Part shown: one piece after another, positions 34,173 through 44,749 of the stretch
How positions within the stretch are numbered: the first letter of the stretch is position 1
How the letters are laid out: each line of letters begins with the position of its first letter
NCBI GenBank assembly: GCA_963556255.1
Contig: OY744606.1
Coordinates: 80,023,141 to 80,087,140, forward strand
Direction: 5' to 3'
Length of the DNA stretch: 64,000 bases
Source: Allolobophora icterica
Lineage: Eukaryota; Annelida; Clitellata; Crassiclitellata; Lumbricidae
Translations under genes and position numbers: made by a program
Notes under the pieces: model-generated
Databases searched by the model: none
The model's input: the letters and a program-made list of their open reading frames with translations, nothing else
Told to the model about the DNA's origin: nothing

Positions 34173-34214
34173 CGTATATATAGCATCCATAACACACCAT
34201 TTAAAGGTGTCGAA
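34173..34214 (-). promoter_or_regulatory. Promoter-like block
   Basis: Minus strand TTCGACACCTTTAAATGG, 13 bases, GCTATATATACGG. Confidence 0.47.
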
Positions 34215-34261
34215 AAAGAACTTTACTGTAATCATAATCAGCATCGTCCGCCTTAGAACAC

Positions 34262-34612
34262 AACAAGTCAAATGTAGGAGTATCAGTTGGCAGATACCCC
34301 TTTGCTGCAATCCTTCGGGCTCAGGGCATTTCCTCCATGATTTGCTGCCTCCGATACGATCTTCCGGATACTCTCTTCGACCTCACTGGCATAATCGTGA
34401 GATACCACGATGTGATCCTTTGACAGGAAAGGGCTACATTGCTAGATTACTGCATAAATGATAAGAAAACACTTGCTTTTTATTTACTTATTTTATCATT
34501 TTTATTTCGATTTATTATAACTTCAATGTTTTACAATCAATGCTTCTAACTTCTGTCCCATTGTTCGATTGCTAATGGTGTAATAAAGAATATATTTACT
34601 TACTTACTTACC
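34262..34612 (+). mobile_element. LINE C-terminal fragment, 3' UTR and (ACTT)n tail
   Basis: The frame ending at 34461 has FLHDLLPPIRSSGYSLRPHW then YIARLLHK and a stop, the conserved C-terminus of a jockey/CR1-like LINE (LPP...Y.LRPR.H...LP......F..R.L). The UTR ends GTAATAAAGAATATATTTAC with ACTT repeats. Same family as 35800 and 60160. Confidence 0.8.
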
Positions 34613-34953
34613 TTTAAATTGGGTCTTTTGAATTCTATAAATTCTGTGTTTTCACTGTAATGTACGTCATTTAGAATTGTCAACAGCCTACGGTGTCATA
34701 TGACGATGTCAAACTTTGGGATAAAGAAAAATCACTAGTGTAGTTCAGATAAGTTATTAGTGACGTATGCTGCGATACTGTTGCGTGATTATAATAATTA
34801 ATTACATATATTACAATTTACAAATAATACTGTAATTACATAATTTATAGCAAATATATATAAGAACGTATATGCAAACATATATGCAAAATTCGGTGAC
34901 CGCCTCTCAGGAGAACATTTTACCCGAAAGATCGAAGCTAGCGGTCCCATGAT

Positions 34954-34992
34954 TTATATAGGATCAATTTAAAACATTATAAAGGTGTTAAA
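34954..34992 (-). promoter_or_regulatory. Promoter-like block, variant
   Basis: Minus strand TTTAACACCTTTATAATG, 12 bases, CCTATATAAATC. Confidence 0.4.
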
Positions 34993-35009
34993 AAGTAGTA
35001 CATGCATTT

Positions 35010-35043
35010 GTAGTTTGAGTTAAACGGTTTAAAGGTGTCTAAA
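35010..35043 (-). promoter_or_regulatory. Half block without TATA
   Basis: Minus strand CTTTAGACACCTTTAAACCG is a consensus-quality upstream element, but no TATA box lies in the expected place. It is only ~45 bp from the 34954 block, in the same orientation. Confidence 0.3.
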
Positions 35044-35602
35044 GAAAGCGCTGTAAACAAGAGGCTTGTTGCGTCAAAGGTTTAACTACCAAAATACGTT
35101 TTCCCTTTCATTTTGCAACGTTTTTCGTCATTCGTTTCATTGCCGGGTTCCAAGCTTACAATTATTATAGGACTGGTTGACACAGTTTTAAGTGTGTCAA
35201 TAAGCATAGACTCTTTTATATCACAGTTATATCACAGTTAAAGTTGATTAATTTATTATTTTAAAATTCTTTCTGTGGTCTGTGACGCATTGTTTTATGT
35301 TTTCCTTTGTTTCTAGTTGTCGTATCTGCCGCTTTCGTGTAATCTGGTGTTTTAAGGTATTTTACGGACCGCATAATTTTTTATCTGTAAGTTTTGTTGT
35401 TACGTTTTAAAGTTCTCTCCTCTGGTCTCCTTAGCTTTCAGTATTTAGCGACATCTTATGGCTGCCAGGGCCGTCGCCGTCACCCTCCTATCTCCAAGTA
35501 TGGGTTTGGCACTACTATAGGGACGGTAATTCTGGGTTTAGGTTATACTTTTCACTTAAATGAAACCAATTTGGGTCCCAACTAACACCTACCGTTTCAT
35601 GT

Positions 35603-35644
35603 ACTTATATAGCACTGTTTAAAAGTTTATAAAGGTGTCTAAAG
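35603..35644 (-). promoter_or_regulatory. Promoter-like block
   Basis: Minus strand CTTTAGACACCTTTATAAAC, 14 bases, GCTATATAAGTAC. Confidence 0.5.
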
Positions 35645-35799
35645 TAAGCGTTCTATAAAGAATTCACCTCTACGATTAGAATAGCTCCATTAAAGTAATA
35701 CCTCGGTCGACATCAATGGCCTTTGTTGCCACCAGAGACACGCTGTTACAAGTGAACATTTTGCCTTTGATGCCATACAATTTCACTAATTTCACAATT

Positions 35800-36296
35800 T
35801 CACGGATCCTGACTACTCATGGACTACTTGGCCCCTCAATGTATGATGTGGTGACAGCTACCACAGTGGCGAGGATGACGTACGCTGCGTCCGCTTGGTG
35901 GGGTTATGTGGGGCAGAGGGGACGTGAGAGACTACAGGCAATATTTAGGAGACTGATTAAAGCTGGTTATCTTCCTGTGGACTACCCTAGATTCGAACAA
36001 TTGATCCGTACTGCTGATTCTAAACTGTTCACGGTCGTCCTTACATGTCCTACACATGTGCTTCATGTGCTATTACCTCCTGTTAAGCATACTGGTTATA
36101 CTTTGCGACCCCGTGTTCATAATCGGGTTCTCCCGACTGCTGACAGTCTAGCTCGTAAATCTTTCATAATTAGGATGATTTTCACCGGAATATAGGCCTT
36201 AGTACTTTAACCTGGACGTGATATACATGTGTAAACCAAAATGCGGTTAGCAGTTGGATTAATAAAGGATATACTTACTTACTTACTTACTTACTT
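35800..36296 (+). mobile_element. LINE C-terminal fragment, 3' UTR and (ACTT)n tail
   Basis: The frame to 36195 includes LTTHGLLGPSMYDVVTATTV, YAASAWWGYVGQRGRERLQA, HVLHVLLPPVKHTGYTLRPR and FIIRMIFTGI before the stop: the post-RT region of the jockey/CR1-like LINE at 60160-61510. The 3' UTR ends GGATTAATAAAGGATATACT with ACTT repeats (36271-36296). Open frame with a 5' truncation, so relatively young. Confidence 0.87.
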
Positions 36297-36299
36297 AAA

Positions 36300-36583
36300 C
36301 TGTAGAAATCTAATCACCAAAGGCAGAGAGCGTAGGATAAATTCGTAAGGTTCGACGTAACGACTCTGGCAGCCACAAGATGTCGTGACGTAATGAAAAC
36401 TAGGCCTGAATAATTGCCAACATCGTTGAAATCACAGGATGACGTTAAAACAATAAAGTTTAAACTCTGGCACCGACTAATCACCAGTAGATAGTTATAA
36501 AATTTACAGGATGTGAGAACTTTCGCAGTCAATGGATCTGGCAGCCAAGAATTTCGTTAAGGAATAGATAATGCGTTGATCTC
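36300..36583 (+). repeat. Three-module unit
   Basis: Stem CGACGT (36353-36358) pairs with the GATGTCG region (36379-36385); then ATCACAGGATGACGTTAAAA, TGGCACCGACTAATCACCAG and AATTTCGTTAAGGAATAGAT. Very close to 18430-18718. Confidence 0.72.
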
Positions 36584-36624
36584 CTTAGACACCTTCATAT
36601 AGTTGACAAGCTTCGCTATATATC
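36584..36624 (+). promoter_or_regulatory. Promoter-like block
   Basis: CCTTAGACACCTTCATATAG, 13 bases, GCTATATATC; AAATTTCGTTCAATCGATAG follows. Confidence 0.5.
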
Positions 36625-37153
36625 TTTAAATTTCGTTCAATCGATAGTTTCATAACCTAATATTCATAACCTAATATGTTCTTTTTTTTCTTTCTTTTTT
36701 TTAAATTGGATATAATCGATGACTAATGATATTTATAATATTAGTGGTCCTTGGACAATACTGCTAAACTGGTGTGCGTGCGTGCGTGTGTGTGTAAATC
36801 AATGCATAGGATCAGTCATAAAAAAAAGAAAAGAACCGATATGGTCGAAAAAGAGCCTTTGGGCCAAATAGAAAATGAATATAAGCCAAGTGGCTAAATG
36901 AATAATGATGCATATGTACATACGTGTGTATATATAAACATGTAAATTAAAATATTAATCTATATATTAAAAAAGATGGACTGCTACCAGCTGTCAATCA
37001 ACGGCATCTCAATAACTTGCCAAACAAGGAAACAAACGATGAGACAATCAAAAGAAAGAAAGAAAAAGAAAGAAAGAAAACAGAAAGAAAGAAACTGATG
37101 AATGAAAGTTATACGAACATGAACTGAAATATATATAAAAACAAAACTGTAAA

Positions 37154-37218
37154 GACGTCAACGGCCTATGTAGCCATAAGATGTCGTTAAACTTTTGGAA
37201 TAATAATAATAATAATAA
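37154..37218 (+). mobile_element. Module 1 with (AAT)n tail
   Basis: GACGTC (37154-37159) pairs with GATGTC (37180-37185); GTTAAACTTTTGGAATAATA runs into an (AAT)n tail. The tail shows that this module moved as a retroposon 3' end. Confidence 0.65.
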
Positions 37219-37382
37219 TCGATAGTTTCCCATCGATTGTGAAGCTCTATTTTGAGAAGGAATATTATAGAAATGTTCAACAAATTTATCGTGGGGGAGA
37301 GAATCTCTTCGGGGAGAAATAAGTTTGGGGTTTTATAGAAAGTGTGTTTAATAGAGGAAAGCATGTGGCGATGTTACTTCTT

Positions 37383-37655
37383 CGCAGGGCTGGGTTGACT
37401 CCAGCCCAGATCTACGCATAGATCTATCCCAGTTACTGGCTTGTCTACAGTCAACGTTAAGTGGTCGTTTCCTGCTATTTCTGCCAATAGCGACCGTTTC
37501 TGTCAGAGGCAGTTAGGGTTAGTCGCTTCCCTAAGATTGGCGATTTCAATTCTACACACCATCCACCACCTTAGTCCTCTGACTGTCTACCTGCGTAATT
37601 CCTTTTGATCTTTGACATGGAACTAATTTTGACCCAACCCGCCTATCGATATGCA
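37383..37655 (+). repeat. Dispersed family C, copy 3
   Basis: GTTGACTCCAGCCCAGATCTAC, CTTGTCTACAGTCAACGTTAAG, GTTTCCTGCTATTTCTGCC, CACCATCCACCACCTTAGTC; closest to copy 1 at 3478. Confidence 0.75.
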
Positions 37656-37689
37656 AAGTACTGGAAACAATGGTAACTAAACATCTTCT

Positions 37690-38042
37690 TTTCCTATCGA
37701 CGAGAACGGCTTTAATGCCATAAGATTTCGTTAAACGAGGCAAATCCAATCACCAATGGCATACACTGCAAGTTAAATTCGTAAGGTAAGGTCGACGTCA
37801 CCACTCTGGCAGCCACAAGATGTCGTTACTTAATGAAAACTACTACAATCAGCGGCGAGAGTCCCAACATCGTTGAAATCACAGGAGTTGAGGATGACGT
37901 TAAACCAATAAAGTGTAAACCTAGACACCGACTAATCACCAGCAGATATTATTTCAGAAAATGTACAGGGTAGGACAACTTTCGCAGTTAATTGATCTGG
38001 TAGCCATAAATGCCGTTTAGGAATGGATAATACAATTACCTC
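37690..38042 (+). repeat. Multi-module unit
   Basis: Module 1 (GGCTTTAATGCCATAAGAT, TTCGTTAAACGAGG), module 2 stem CGACGTC (37793-37799) with GATGTCG (37819-37825), module 3 GAGGATGACGTTAAACC, module 4 TGCCGTTTAGGAATGGATAA. It leads to the block at 38043. Confidence 0.72.
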
Positions 38043-38083
38043 CTTAGAAACCTTTATATAGTTGCCACACCTCGCGATATATT
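38043..38083 (+). promoter_or_regulatory. Promoter-like block
   Basis: CCTTAGAAACCTTTATATAG, 13 bases, GCGATATATTTG; AATTTAGTTCAATCGCTAGC follows. Confidence 0.45.
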
Positions 38084-38329
38084 TGTAAATTTAGTTCAAT
38101 CGCTAGCTTCGGCGTAGATCTGGAACGAATAATTTATTGAGAAGGAATATTATTACGCCATAGGAACGGTGAGAACTTACTGATCCACAAATTTATCTAC
38201 AGTTTTATTTTCATTTTGATCTACATTTACTGCTGTTCAACAGAGTTTTCAACCGGTCAACGGCCTTTAACGTCGACTGTTAATCCAATCACCGAATGTA
38301 ACGTTAGGCCGACATCAACGACCCTGGCA

Positions 38330-38699
38330 GTCACAGTATCAGAATTACATGAAAAAATTTGTTGTCACGATTTTGCCTTTTGGTCTCTCAAGTTATCCTC
38401 AGACAAATATTGCAATTACGATTACGGTTGCAATGGTCACCTATGGTTAAAGCGGAGGCTGACGATATTTATTGAATTCTTTGAATTGGTTCTATGTCGA
38501 TGGTTGAAGGATTTCTTTGAACAGTTTCTCTCGTTAGTTCAGATTCAGGGAAATGGATTCTATCATTCCGTCGAGAACTTCTTCTTCGAGAGTTAACGGT
38601 CGGGTTGGTGTCAAATAATTTGAGTACGTAATTATACATGGTATGGTGAGGCAGACTTAGGTAAGGCAAGTTCATGCAATGTGAGACGGTATTGTCATT
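38330..38699 (+). repeat. Paralogous segment, partner of 28872-29290
   Basis: See 28872. Continues beyond the hAT element at 39877-39970. Confidence 0.88.
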
Positions 38700-39572
38700 C
38701 AGTGCAGGCCTTAGGGGCGTGCGAACCGTTCGGTCGCACGGGGCCCGCAACTTAGGGGGGCCCGAAAATGTCACAGAAAATTAACATGAACAAGACACCC
38801 TAATAATAAAATTATGGTTTTGATTAAATCTTCTCTTTCGTCAATAAAATAAAAGTGTATTAACCTTAGTTATATCCATTACATATTGGTTATTTGAGAA
38901 CCTATATAACCGTTTCTTTTCAATTGCAAGTATATAATGAGAGTGTGATGCTAGTAAATTACATATATAACACATTGATTAATGAGTATCTATATTACAA
39001 CCATCCAACATTTGGTTCTTGGATGTCGCATATGGTTTGATTTGGTTTATGTATTGGAGTAAAATCAATATTATATTATATAGTGCTGTATTATTGTGTT
39101 GCAATAAAGGCAATATACATGTAATTGTAACTTGAATGCTTTGAAATCAAACTTGAGACAATTATGCTCATATATGCTTTGTTAATTAATAAAACTTATA
39201 GTTGAATGTGTTAGATACCTGAACAATTTGTTTAAAAAAGGAACTTGGTATAACCATATGTTTCATTTAATGTGCATGATGTATGTGAAATTTATTACTA
39301 TTTCATACATGATATGATTGTAGTGGCAGATATTGAACTGAGGAATAAGAAATAATCAATTAAACATTTCAAAGATAAAATAAGAATATAATGTAATAAT
39401 TATAATTATATGTACTGTGCATCTGAAGTTGTTTAAATATTTCTTGCGAGTGACAATAGTTGGGAAGTACTGTTTAATTTGTATCAAAACAGTTTAGAGC
39501 TATGTGTTTTATAAATAACATTAGATATAGTGCTTTAAATGATGTGACATTATTGATATTGTAAGCTTATGT

Positions 39573-39609
39573 TTGACACCTTTAAATGGTGTCTTTCGGA
39601 CACTATAAG
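39573..39609 (+). promoter_or_regulatory. Promoter-like block inside the hAT element
   Basis: GTTTGACACCTTTAAATGG, 13 bases, CACTATAAG. Only ~35 bp upstream of a complete module 1. Confidence 0.38.
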
Positions 39610-39642
39610 TTTATCGTTTTCTGTAAACTGTATTTCTAAATT

Positions 39643-39710
39643 GTCGTCAACGGCCTTTGGTGTCATAAGACGACGTTAAACTGTGGAATAATAAAATAAA
39701 AGTCAACTGC
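39643..39710 (+). mobile_element. Module 1 with A-rich tail and swapped stem
   Basis: GTCGTC (39643-39648) pairs perfectly with GACGAC (39669-39674), whereas other copies pair CGACGTC with GATGTCG. Tail GTTAAACTGTGGAATAATAA then AATAAAAG. Confidence 0.62.
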
Positions 39711-39999
39711 CTCTATATCCAAGAATTCTCGTGTACAGTTAAAGTTGACTTGTTCTGCTTGTTTACAATCTACTTAAAACAAAAAGACTAGCAATGAAAA
39801 ACAATTTGACTTGTGTCATGTGGGACCCGTGCAGTATATCATGGACGGGGCCCGACATAGCCTAAGGCCGGCACTGGGTCATTTATTTATTTACGGCAGC
39901 AAATGAAAAAAAATTATTGAACGAGCGAACGAATAATTTCATGAACGTTTGAATGAATGAATAGTGCACCAGTTTATTCACGAGCCAATTACAAGTATA

Positions 40000-40094
40000 G
40001 ATTTTTATAAATTGACTGGATACGCCAAATCTTGAAGGCAACATCCTTAGCAGCAATTAAATGTCGGTAGCCAATGGGTAAATTTAAGCTCTCA
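40000..40094 (+). repeat. Class II module
   Basis: AATTGACTGGATACGCC, GAAGGCAACATCCTTAGCAG, AAATGTCGGTAGCCAATGG. Confidence 0.6.
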
Positions 40095-40135
40095 TTAAAC
40101 ACCTTTAAAACGCTATCATACGACCTCATATTTTC
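40095..40135 (+). promoter_or_regulatory. Promoter-like block (class II)
   Basis: TTAAACACCTTTAAAACGCT, 13 bases, CTCATATTTTC. The leader with GACTGGTAGTTCAGG and TTGCTTGTCTTTCTGCG follows. Confidence 0.42.
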
Positions 40136-40477
40136 AGAAACCGCTTCGTTCCCTGGTAAAGGATCAAACGGCGAAACTAAACCGCTGCTGAATTTGTTAA
40201 AAGTGACTGGTAGTTCAGGATAGAGTCTACCTACCTGGATCTGTGTGTTTGCTTGTCTTTCTGCGTGTGTGTATATATATGCACATGTTTGCATAGAAGT
40301 TTAAATGCATGCGTATGTTCGTGCATATATATATATTAATGTTCGTGTATGTGTGTGTACGTAAGTATGTTTATATGTATACGTGCATACGTAGGTTAGT
40401 AAGACTGAGAAATGTACGCGTGCGTGCGTGTGTGCGTAGGTCCGTGTGTCTGTCCGTCTATATGTATGCATGTATGA

Positions 40478-40816
40478 CATAATAATAATAATAATAATGA
40501 TAATTTCTTTAATTAAGCGCCTGCTAATCGCACTACGATGTACAGTAAAATACATAATAGTAGAAACGGCAGCCACGCAGGGCGCCTTACATACATGTAT
40601 ACAGTAGTAGCACATGATAACAGTTTTACAGAAGTCGAATAAAACTGTTTTTTAACAGCAGCCACGCAGGGCGCCATCACGGCTTAACATTCACTTAACT
40701 ACCCCCGCCATCTAGCGAGTAGAAGGCTGAGTAAACCTTATGGAGGGTTACCGGATTTCGATCTTGGTACTTTCTGCTCTTCACGCCAGTGTGTTATCCA
40801 TTACTCTACGAGCCAT
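40478..40816 (-). mobile_element. SINE family A with internal duplication
   Basis: The minus strand starts CTCGTAGAGTAATGGATAAC and ends before (ATT)n at 40483-40500. The body segment GGCGCC...GCGTGGCTGCC occurs twice (40560-40590 and 40655-40680), a partial internal duplication or two nested copies. Confidence 0.78.
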
Positions 40817-40925
40817 GTATGTATGTATGTATGTATGTATGTATGTATGTATGTATGTATGTATGTATGTATGTATGTATGTATGTATGTATGTATGTAT
40901 GTATGTATGTATGTATGTATGTATG
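40816..40925. repeat. (TGTA)n microsatellite
   Basis: About 27 uninterrupted GTAT units beginning at the 5' edge of the SINE. Confidence 0.97.
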
Positions 40926-41147
40926 CTTGTACTCATATACAGTCGTACGAGGAATGACAAGCAGACAGACGGACACGCACATCTAGCCTGAGCTAGATGT
41001 GCTTCTTTACTAATAATTGAGCAGTTGTTGACTCTCAGTGTTTAATGACATCTTGTGATTGTCAGGGTCGTTGATGTCGACCTAATAATTTTATTACCTT
41101 CTGGAATTTTGCCTCGACAAACTAACCTAGGTTGAGCGCGGTTGACT

Positions 41148-41187
41148 CATATAGGATCATTTGAAGCCGTTTTAAAGGTGTCTAACG
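41148..41187 (-). promoter_or_regulatory. Promoter-like block (class II)
   Basis: Minus strand CGTTAGACACCTTTAAAACG, 13 bases, CCTATATGAG. Module (GGCAACAGCCTTGGCAGC, GTCGCTATGGGCAATAGAG) at 41188-41340. Confidence 0.5.
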
Positions 41188-41899
41188 AGAACCTCAAGTT
41201 CTCTATTGCCCATAGCGACTTTTTTTGCTGCCAAGGCTGTTGCCTTCAAAAATTGTCCTATCCAGTCAATTTCTAAAACTTCTGATTGGCTGGCGCCCTA
41301 CGTTTAGCTTCAAGTGGCGCATTAAAAGTGTGGAGTTTACGATTGCGACGAGTGTAATGTCAACCTATGGAATCAGTGGACGTGGACATAGCTGATTAGC
41401 CTCGCTCTCGTCCTTTCTCCAAGCTTGAGACTGGCACTGCCAGAGCACGTTCAGATTGTTCGAAAGCTCTAGAAGTGACACCATATAAATAGTGCTTTAT
41501 TTTTGACAGAGAACGCGAACAAAACACCTAAGATACACGCACACACTCACACGAGTACGCACACACACTTCACTTGACAGACGTGTCACGTGACCCATAC
41601 CAGATCGTCATTACCGTTACCAGATCAATTTTCCAAGTCACGTCGCGTGAACAGATCACTTTCGCTCCTCCGATAACCACAAAAATGGCTAATTAATTAA
41701 TTAATTAATTAATCAATCACCTGTTATTAATTAATGGCCTATTAGTTAATGCACCAGAGGCCTTCATTTATATCTACTCATCGATTAACAAATCAATTGC
41801 CTTTAAAACAAATTTTAGCAGTGGTGTTTGATCAGAAGTTTAGCGACATCTTTTGTGGCTGCTGTGACCGTTGACATCTTTGAAGTCGATTTTTATTTT

Positions 41900-42211
41900 C
41901 AATCTAATTTCTGCCGACGTCATTGGCCTTTGTTGCCATAAGATGTCGTTGAAGTGTGGACCCTTCAATTAACCATTGGTCTAATTCAGTCGACTTCAGC
42001 GGCCTGTGTATCCACAAGATGTCGTTATACAATGGAAACAATTAGAATCACTAATCTGCTTGCTCTTCAACGACCACTGATCCCACAAGACGATTACGAT
42101 TACGAGGAAGACGTTAAACTATGGCATCAACTGATTGATAACCAACAGATATTTAGCAAAGCCTTCATAGCTATGAATTTTCGTTAAACAATGGATAACT
42201 CAATGATTTCC
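41900..42211 (+). repeat. Four-module TCGTTAAAC unit (copy in duplication 2)
   Basis: Paralogue of 680-992 with few substitutions. The module 1 stem is CGACGTC (41915-41921) with GATGTCG (41942-41948). It runs into the degenerate block at 42212. Confidence 0.7.
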
Positions 42212-42239
42212 TTTAGAAACCTTAAAAAAGCTTGAACTG

Positions 42240-42255
<16 letters not shown>
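42212..42255 (+). promoter_or_regulatory. Degenerate promoter-like block (duplicate)
   Basis: Same degenerate block as 993-1036, with a shorter AT tract in the TATA position. Confidence 0.3.
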
Positions 42256-42292
<37 letters not shown>

Positions 42293-43049
42293 TTCGTCCC
42301 AACTGTGTATTTTTCCTTGCGCGTATACTATATATGGTGAGAAAGAACCGTTTACGGTCAAATTATAGACTTGTATGTAAATTCTTTACTTTTAAATGGG
42401 AAGAAACTGAATTGAAATTAAGAAGGTGAAGGAGAGGTCGACGCCTTAGCTACCAGCCGGATAACAGAATAACTTTCGACTGATTTTGTCTCTACTAACA
42501 CCATAAACCCAGAAACGACCTGAAACGAATCATCTGCTATCAAGAAAATGAACTCATATTTTTTAAAGATGTCAACGGCCATAGCAACAATAAGATGTTC
42601 ATTGCCTTTTGAATAATAGCATCGCCAAATTACAGAAATTAATATAGATGATGAATTATTTCATTGAAAACAACAATATATCTCCCATTTTTACAGAAAC
42701 AAATGTACTACTAATATGAATGAATTCACTATTAAGAACTTGCAAAATAGGGATGACCTACAGAGTGAAACTATAGACTATTGATTGAATTAAGGTCGGT
42801 TGAGGTTATCGTGTGGTGTCATCTTGTTAAGCAGTGGAGTGCATGACAGTATTTCAGAAACTAAAAACATACATATCGATATTATACATCGGTAAATAAA
42901 AGAAAAGAAGAAGAAAGATCTTCAAATGAGAGGATGTTTCGCTAAGCGAGAATCTCCTTGAAGAGGACAGAGAGAAACACAAGAAGAAAGAAAACAAACC
43001 GAATCTCGAAGTTAAATGTCGTTAAACAACGGGAAAATGAATTATTGTT

Positions 43050-43090
43050 TTTAGACACCTTTACAAAGCTCTCAACTTCAGTAATATATT
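43050..43090 (+). promoter_or_regulatory. Promoter-like block (duplicate)
   Basis: Same 40 bp as the 1900 block; followed by CGCGTTCAGAAACTG. Confidence 0.45.
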
Positions 43091-43351
43091 CGTTAGTCGC
43101 GTTCAGAAACTGATGAATGATGTGCCTTCGCAAATATCGTTAAAGACTGAAGTAATAATAAGTGACTTTTTCAAGAACATTTTGATGTGTTGGTCTGTCT
43201 CTCTGCTTGTCTCTCTTCGTATACATGTGCGTATGCATAATTGTATCGTGTTTTAAATTAATGCGGAAGTGTATACGCATATTTGATTTGCATGTAATAC
43301 TGTGGTTACATGTGTATGTATGTCTGTATATATGTGCGTGTATTTAGGTCG

Positions 43352-43473
43352 GGGGATAGAGTAATGGTAACAGTCGTAGCCAGGAGAGCATTAGATCGCG
43401 GTTCGATACTCGTAACCCCTTTATAGGGCGGCGCCTGGCATGGCTGCCAAACCGTGTGTTTAGTTAAGATCTT
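43352..43473 (+). mobile_element. SINE family A head (duplicate of 2216)
   Basis: GGATAGAGTAATGGTAACAG and GGTTCGATACTCGTAACC; truncated at the duplication edge in TTAGTTAAGATCTTGATTG. Confidence 0.78.
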
Positions 43474-43600
43474 GATTGCAGTAGTAGTAGTAGTTCCAGT
43501 GTTTAACGATATCTTATTCAGACCAAGGCCGTTGAGGTCGCCCTCCTCCTTTTCCAAGCTAAGGACTGGCACGACCAGCCACTACTAGCACTGCGGCTAG
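43474..43600 (-). mobile_element. Retroposon 3' end with (CTA)n tail
   Basis: Minus strand: GTGCCAGTCCTTAGCTTGG, AGGAGGAGGGCGACCTCAAC, AAGATATCGTTAAACACTGG then ACTACTACTACT. Confidence 0.75.
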
Positions 43601-43724
43601 TGGCAACGTTATTGCGCTATGACGCGGTTATCCTGTCATATTACGATGAAATCTCGTTGAAAATCCATTAGATTGTTAGTTGGCAGCGAAAAATATCTTA
43701 AAACGTTAGAAATTGCATTTCTTT

Positions 43725-43764
43725 ACCGACACCTTTAAAACGTAAGCTATACAGGCTATATAAA
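43725..43764 (+). promoter_or_regulatory. Promoter-like block
   Basis: TACCGACACCTTTAAAACG, 13 bases, GGCTATATAAAAAAG; TTAGTCGCGTTTAGTAAC follows. Confidence 0.45.
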
Positions 43765-43879
43765 AAAGTATTGCTTAGTCGCGTTTAGTAACTGCGGTGC
43801 TGATGTTGGAATTCGACTACGATGATGGCCTAAAAGTAAACATTATGTTAAATGTTTGTCCTAAAAGCATATGATACAA

Positions 43880-44095
43880 AAGTTCTTCTGCTATTAGTAC
43901 TGTTAATGGTGTCGTACAATCCACTGCCATAAAGCCGCTTTTGGAGATTATTGCGAGTTAGCAATCCAACTCTAGTCCCTGCCATTGCAGGATGAGGGAG
44001 GTATGATTTACCTATTCTAAACACCAACTTAATGCAGTTTCTCCTCTCCCCAGTTCAACTGACATTTCCACTAAACGTATTTGGTAGCCTACGAT
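43880..44095 (+). repeat. Dispersed family E, copy 1
   Basis: AACTCTAGTCCCTGCCATTG, GATGAGGGAGGTATGATTT and TCTCCCCAGTTCAA are shared with 48130 and 48940. Class unknown. Confidence 0.7.
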
Positions 44096-44104
44096 CGTGA
44101 ATTT

Positions 44105-44140
44105 ACATCGACAGAAGATTGTGAGTTAAAGGTGTCTAAA
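44105..44140 (-). promoter_or_regulatory. Promoter-like block, poor TATA
   Basis: Minus strand GTTTAGACACCTTTAACTC; no good TATA at the expected place. Confidence 0.3.
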
Positions 44141-44281
44141 CTCAGCCGCTTGCGTGTTTTGATTCTACCCTGTTAAAATGTGCAAAATTTCTGGAAACTT
44201 TAATTGCCATCGGACCTCATATTCAAATAATTTGTTTAATCGTCTTTTTCATCATTAACTGAGTTCGATTTAACAGTGTAG

Positions 44282-44315
44282 CGACATCTTATTACCACAC
44301 AGGCCGTTGACGTCG
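44282..44315 (-). repeat. Module hairpin
   Basis: In minus orientation CGACGTC pairs with GATGTCG across AACGGCCTGTGTGGTAATAA. Confidence 0.58.
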
Positions 44316-44703
44316 ACCTCCTTTTTCAATTGTGGGGCCTGGCACCACCTAGCACTATCTGCAATAATTACAGAGACAGAGTTTTTCGGTGGGAAGATGA
44401 CAGAAGAGACGGCGAGAGAGTGAAAGGTGAGGCAACCCGTTCTCGTATGCCGAGGCTAGGAAAGCTAAGTTGGCAACACTTCGTAATCAAGTCTGCGCTG
44501 GAACAAGGCCAAATAAAGGTAATGCCCTCTTTTCTCCTTTAACCCTATTGCCTTAGACTCCCTGCTCAAGAAGATGTAACCGACCTGCGTTTTATCGTTA
44601 CATGGCACTAGTTTATTCCAGATCGCTGCGTCAAGTCTGACGAACAAGACCCGGTTACAGAGAAAGGAAATGTCGCCCAATCGACAGATATCTCAAAACT
44701 CTT

Positions 44704-44745
44704 TTTAGACACCTTTAAAATGCTCTCAATCGACGCAATATATTT
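44704..44745 (+). promoter_or_regulatory. Promoter-like block
   Basis: TTTAGACACCTTTAAAATGC, 14 bases, GCAATATATTTATAA; ATTGAGTTCAATCTCTAAC follows. Confidence 0.5.
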
Positions 44746-44749
44746 ATAA

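Larger units (their letters stand above)
38700..39876. mobile_element. hAT-type element, 1.18 kb, AT-rich, no transposase
   Basis: Ends CAGTGCAGGCCTTAGG and CCTAAGGCCGGCACTG, one mismatch in 16. GTCATT lies on both sides (38694-38699; 39878-39883), a worn target duplication, and the paralogue near 29199 is uninterrupted. Interior 38800-39540 is strongly AT-rich with no frame. A block plus module (39573-39700) sits inside, so a repeat unit inserted into or was carried by it. Confidence 0.88.
41424..43473 (+). repeat. Segmental duplication, copy 2
   Basis: Direct partner of 1-2346. It lacks the MITE and preserves an approximation of the empty target (CCTGTTATTAATTAATGG near 41720). The right edge lies inside a SINE: copy 1 continues into the SINE 3' half, while this copy switches to a (TAG)n tract and a reverse-orientation retroposon 3' end. 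Confidence 0.93.

Noticed and set aside
40816..40991. Cys/Val/Met-Tyr repeat frames through (TGTA)n
   Set aside because: Microsatellite translation.
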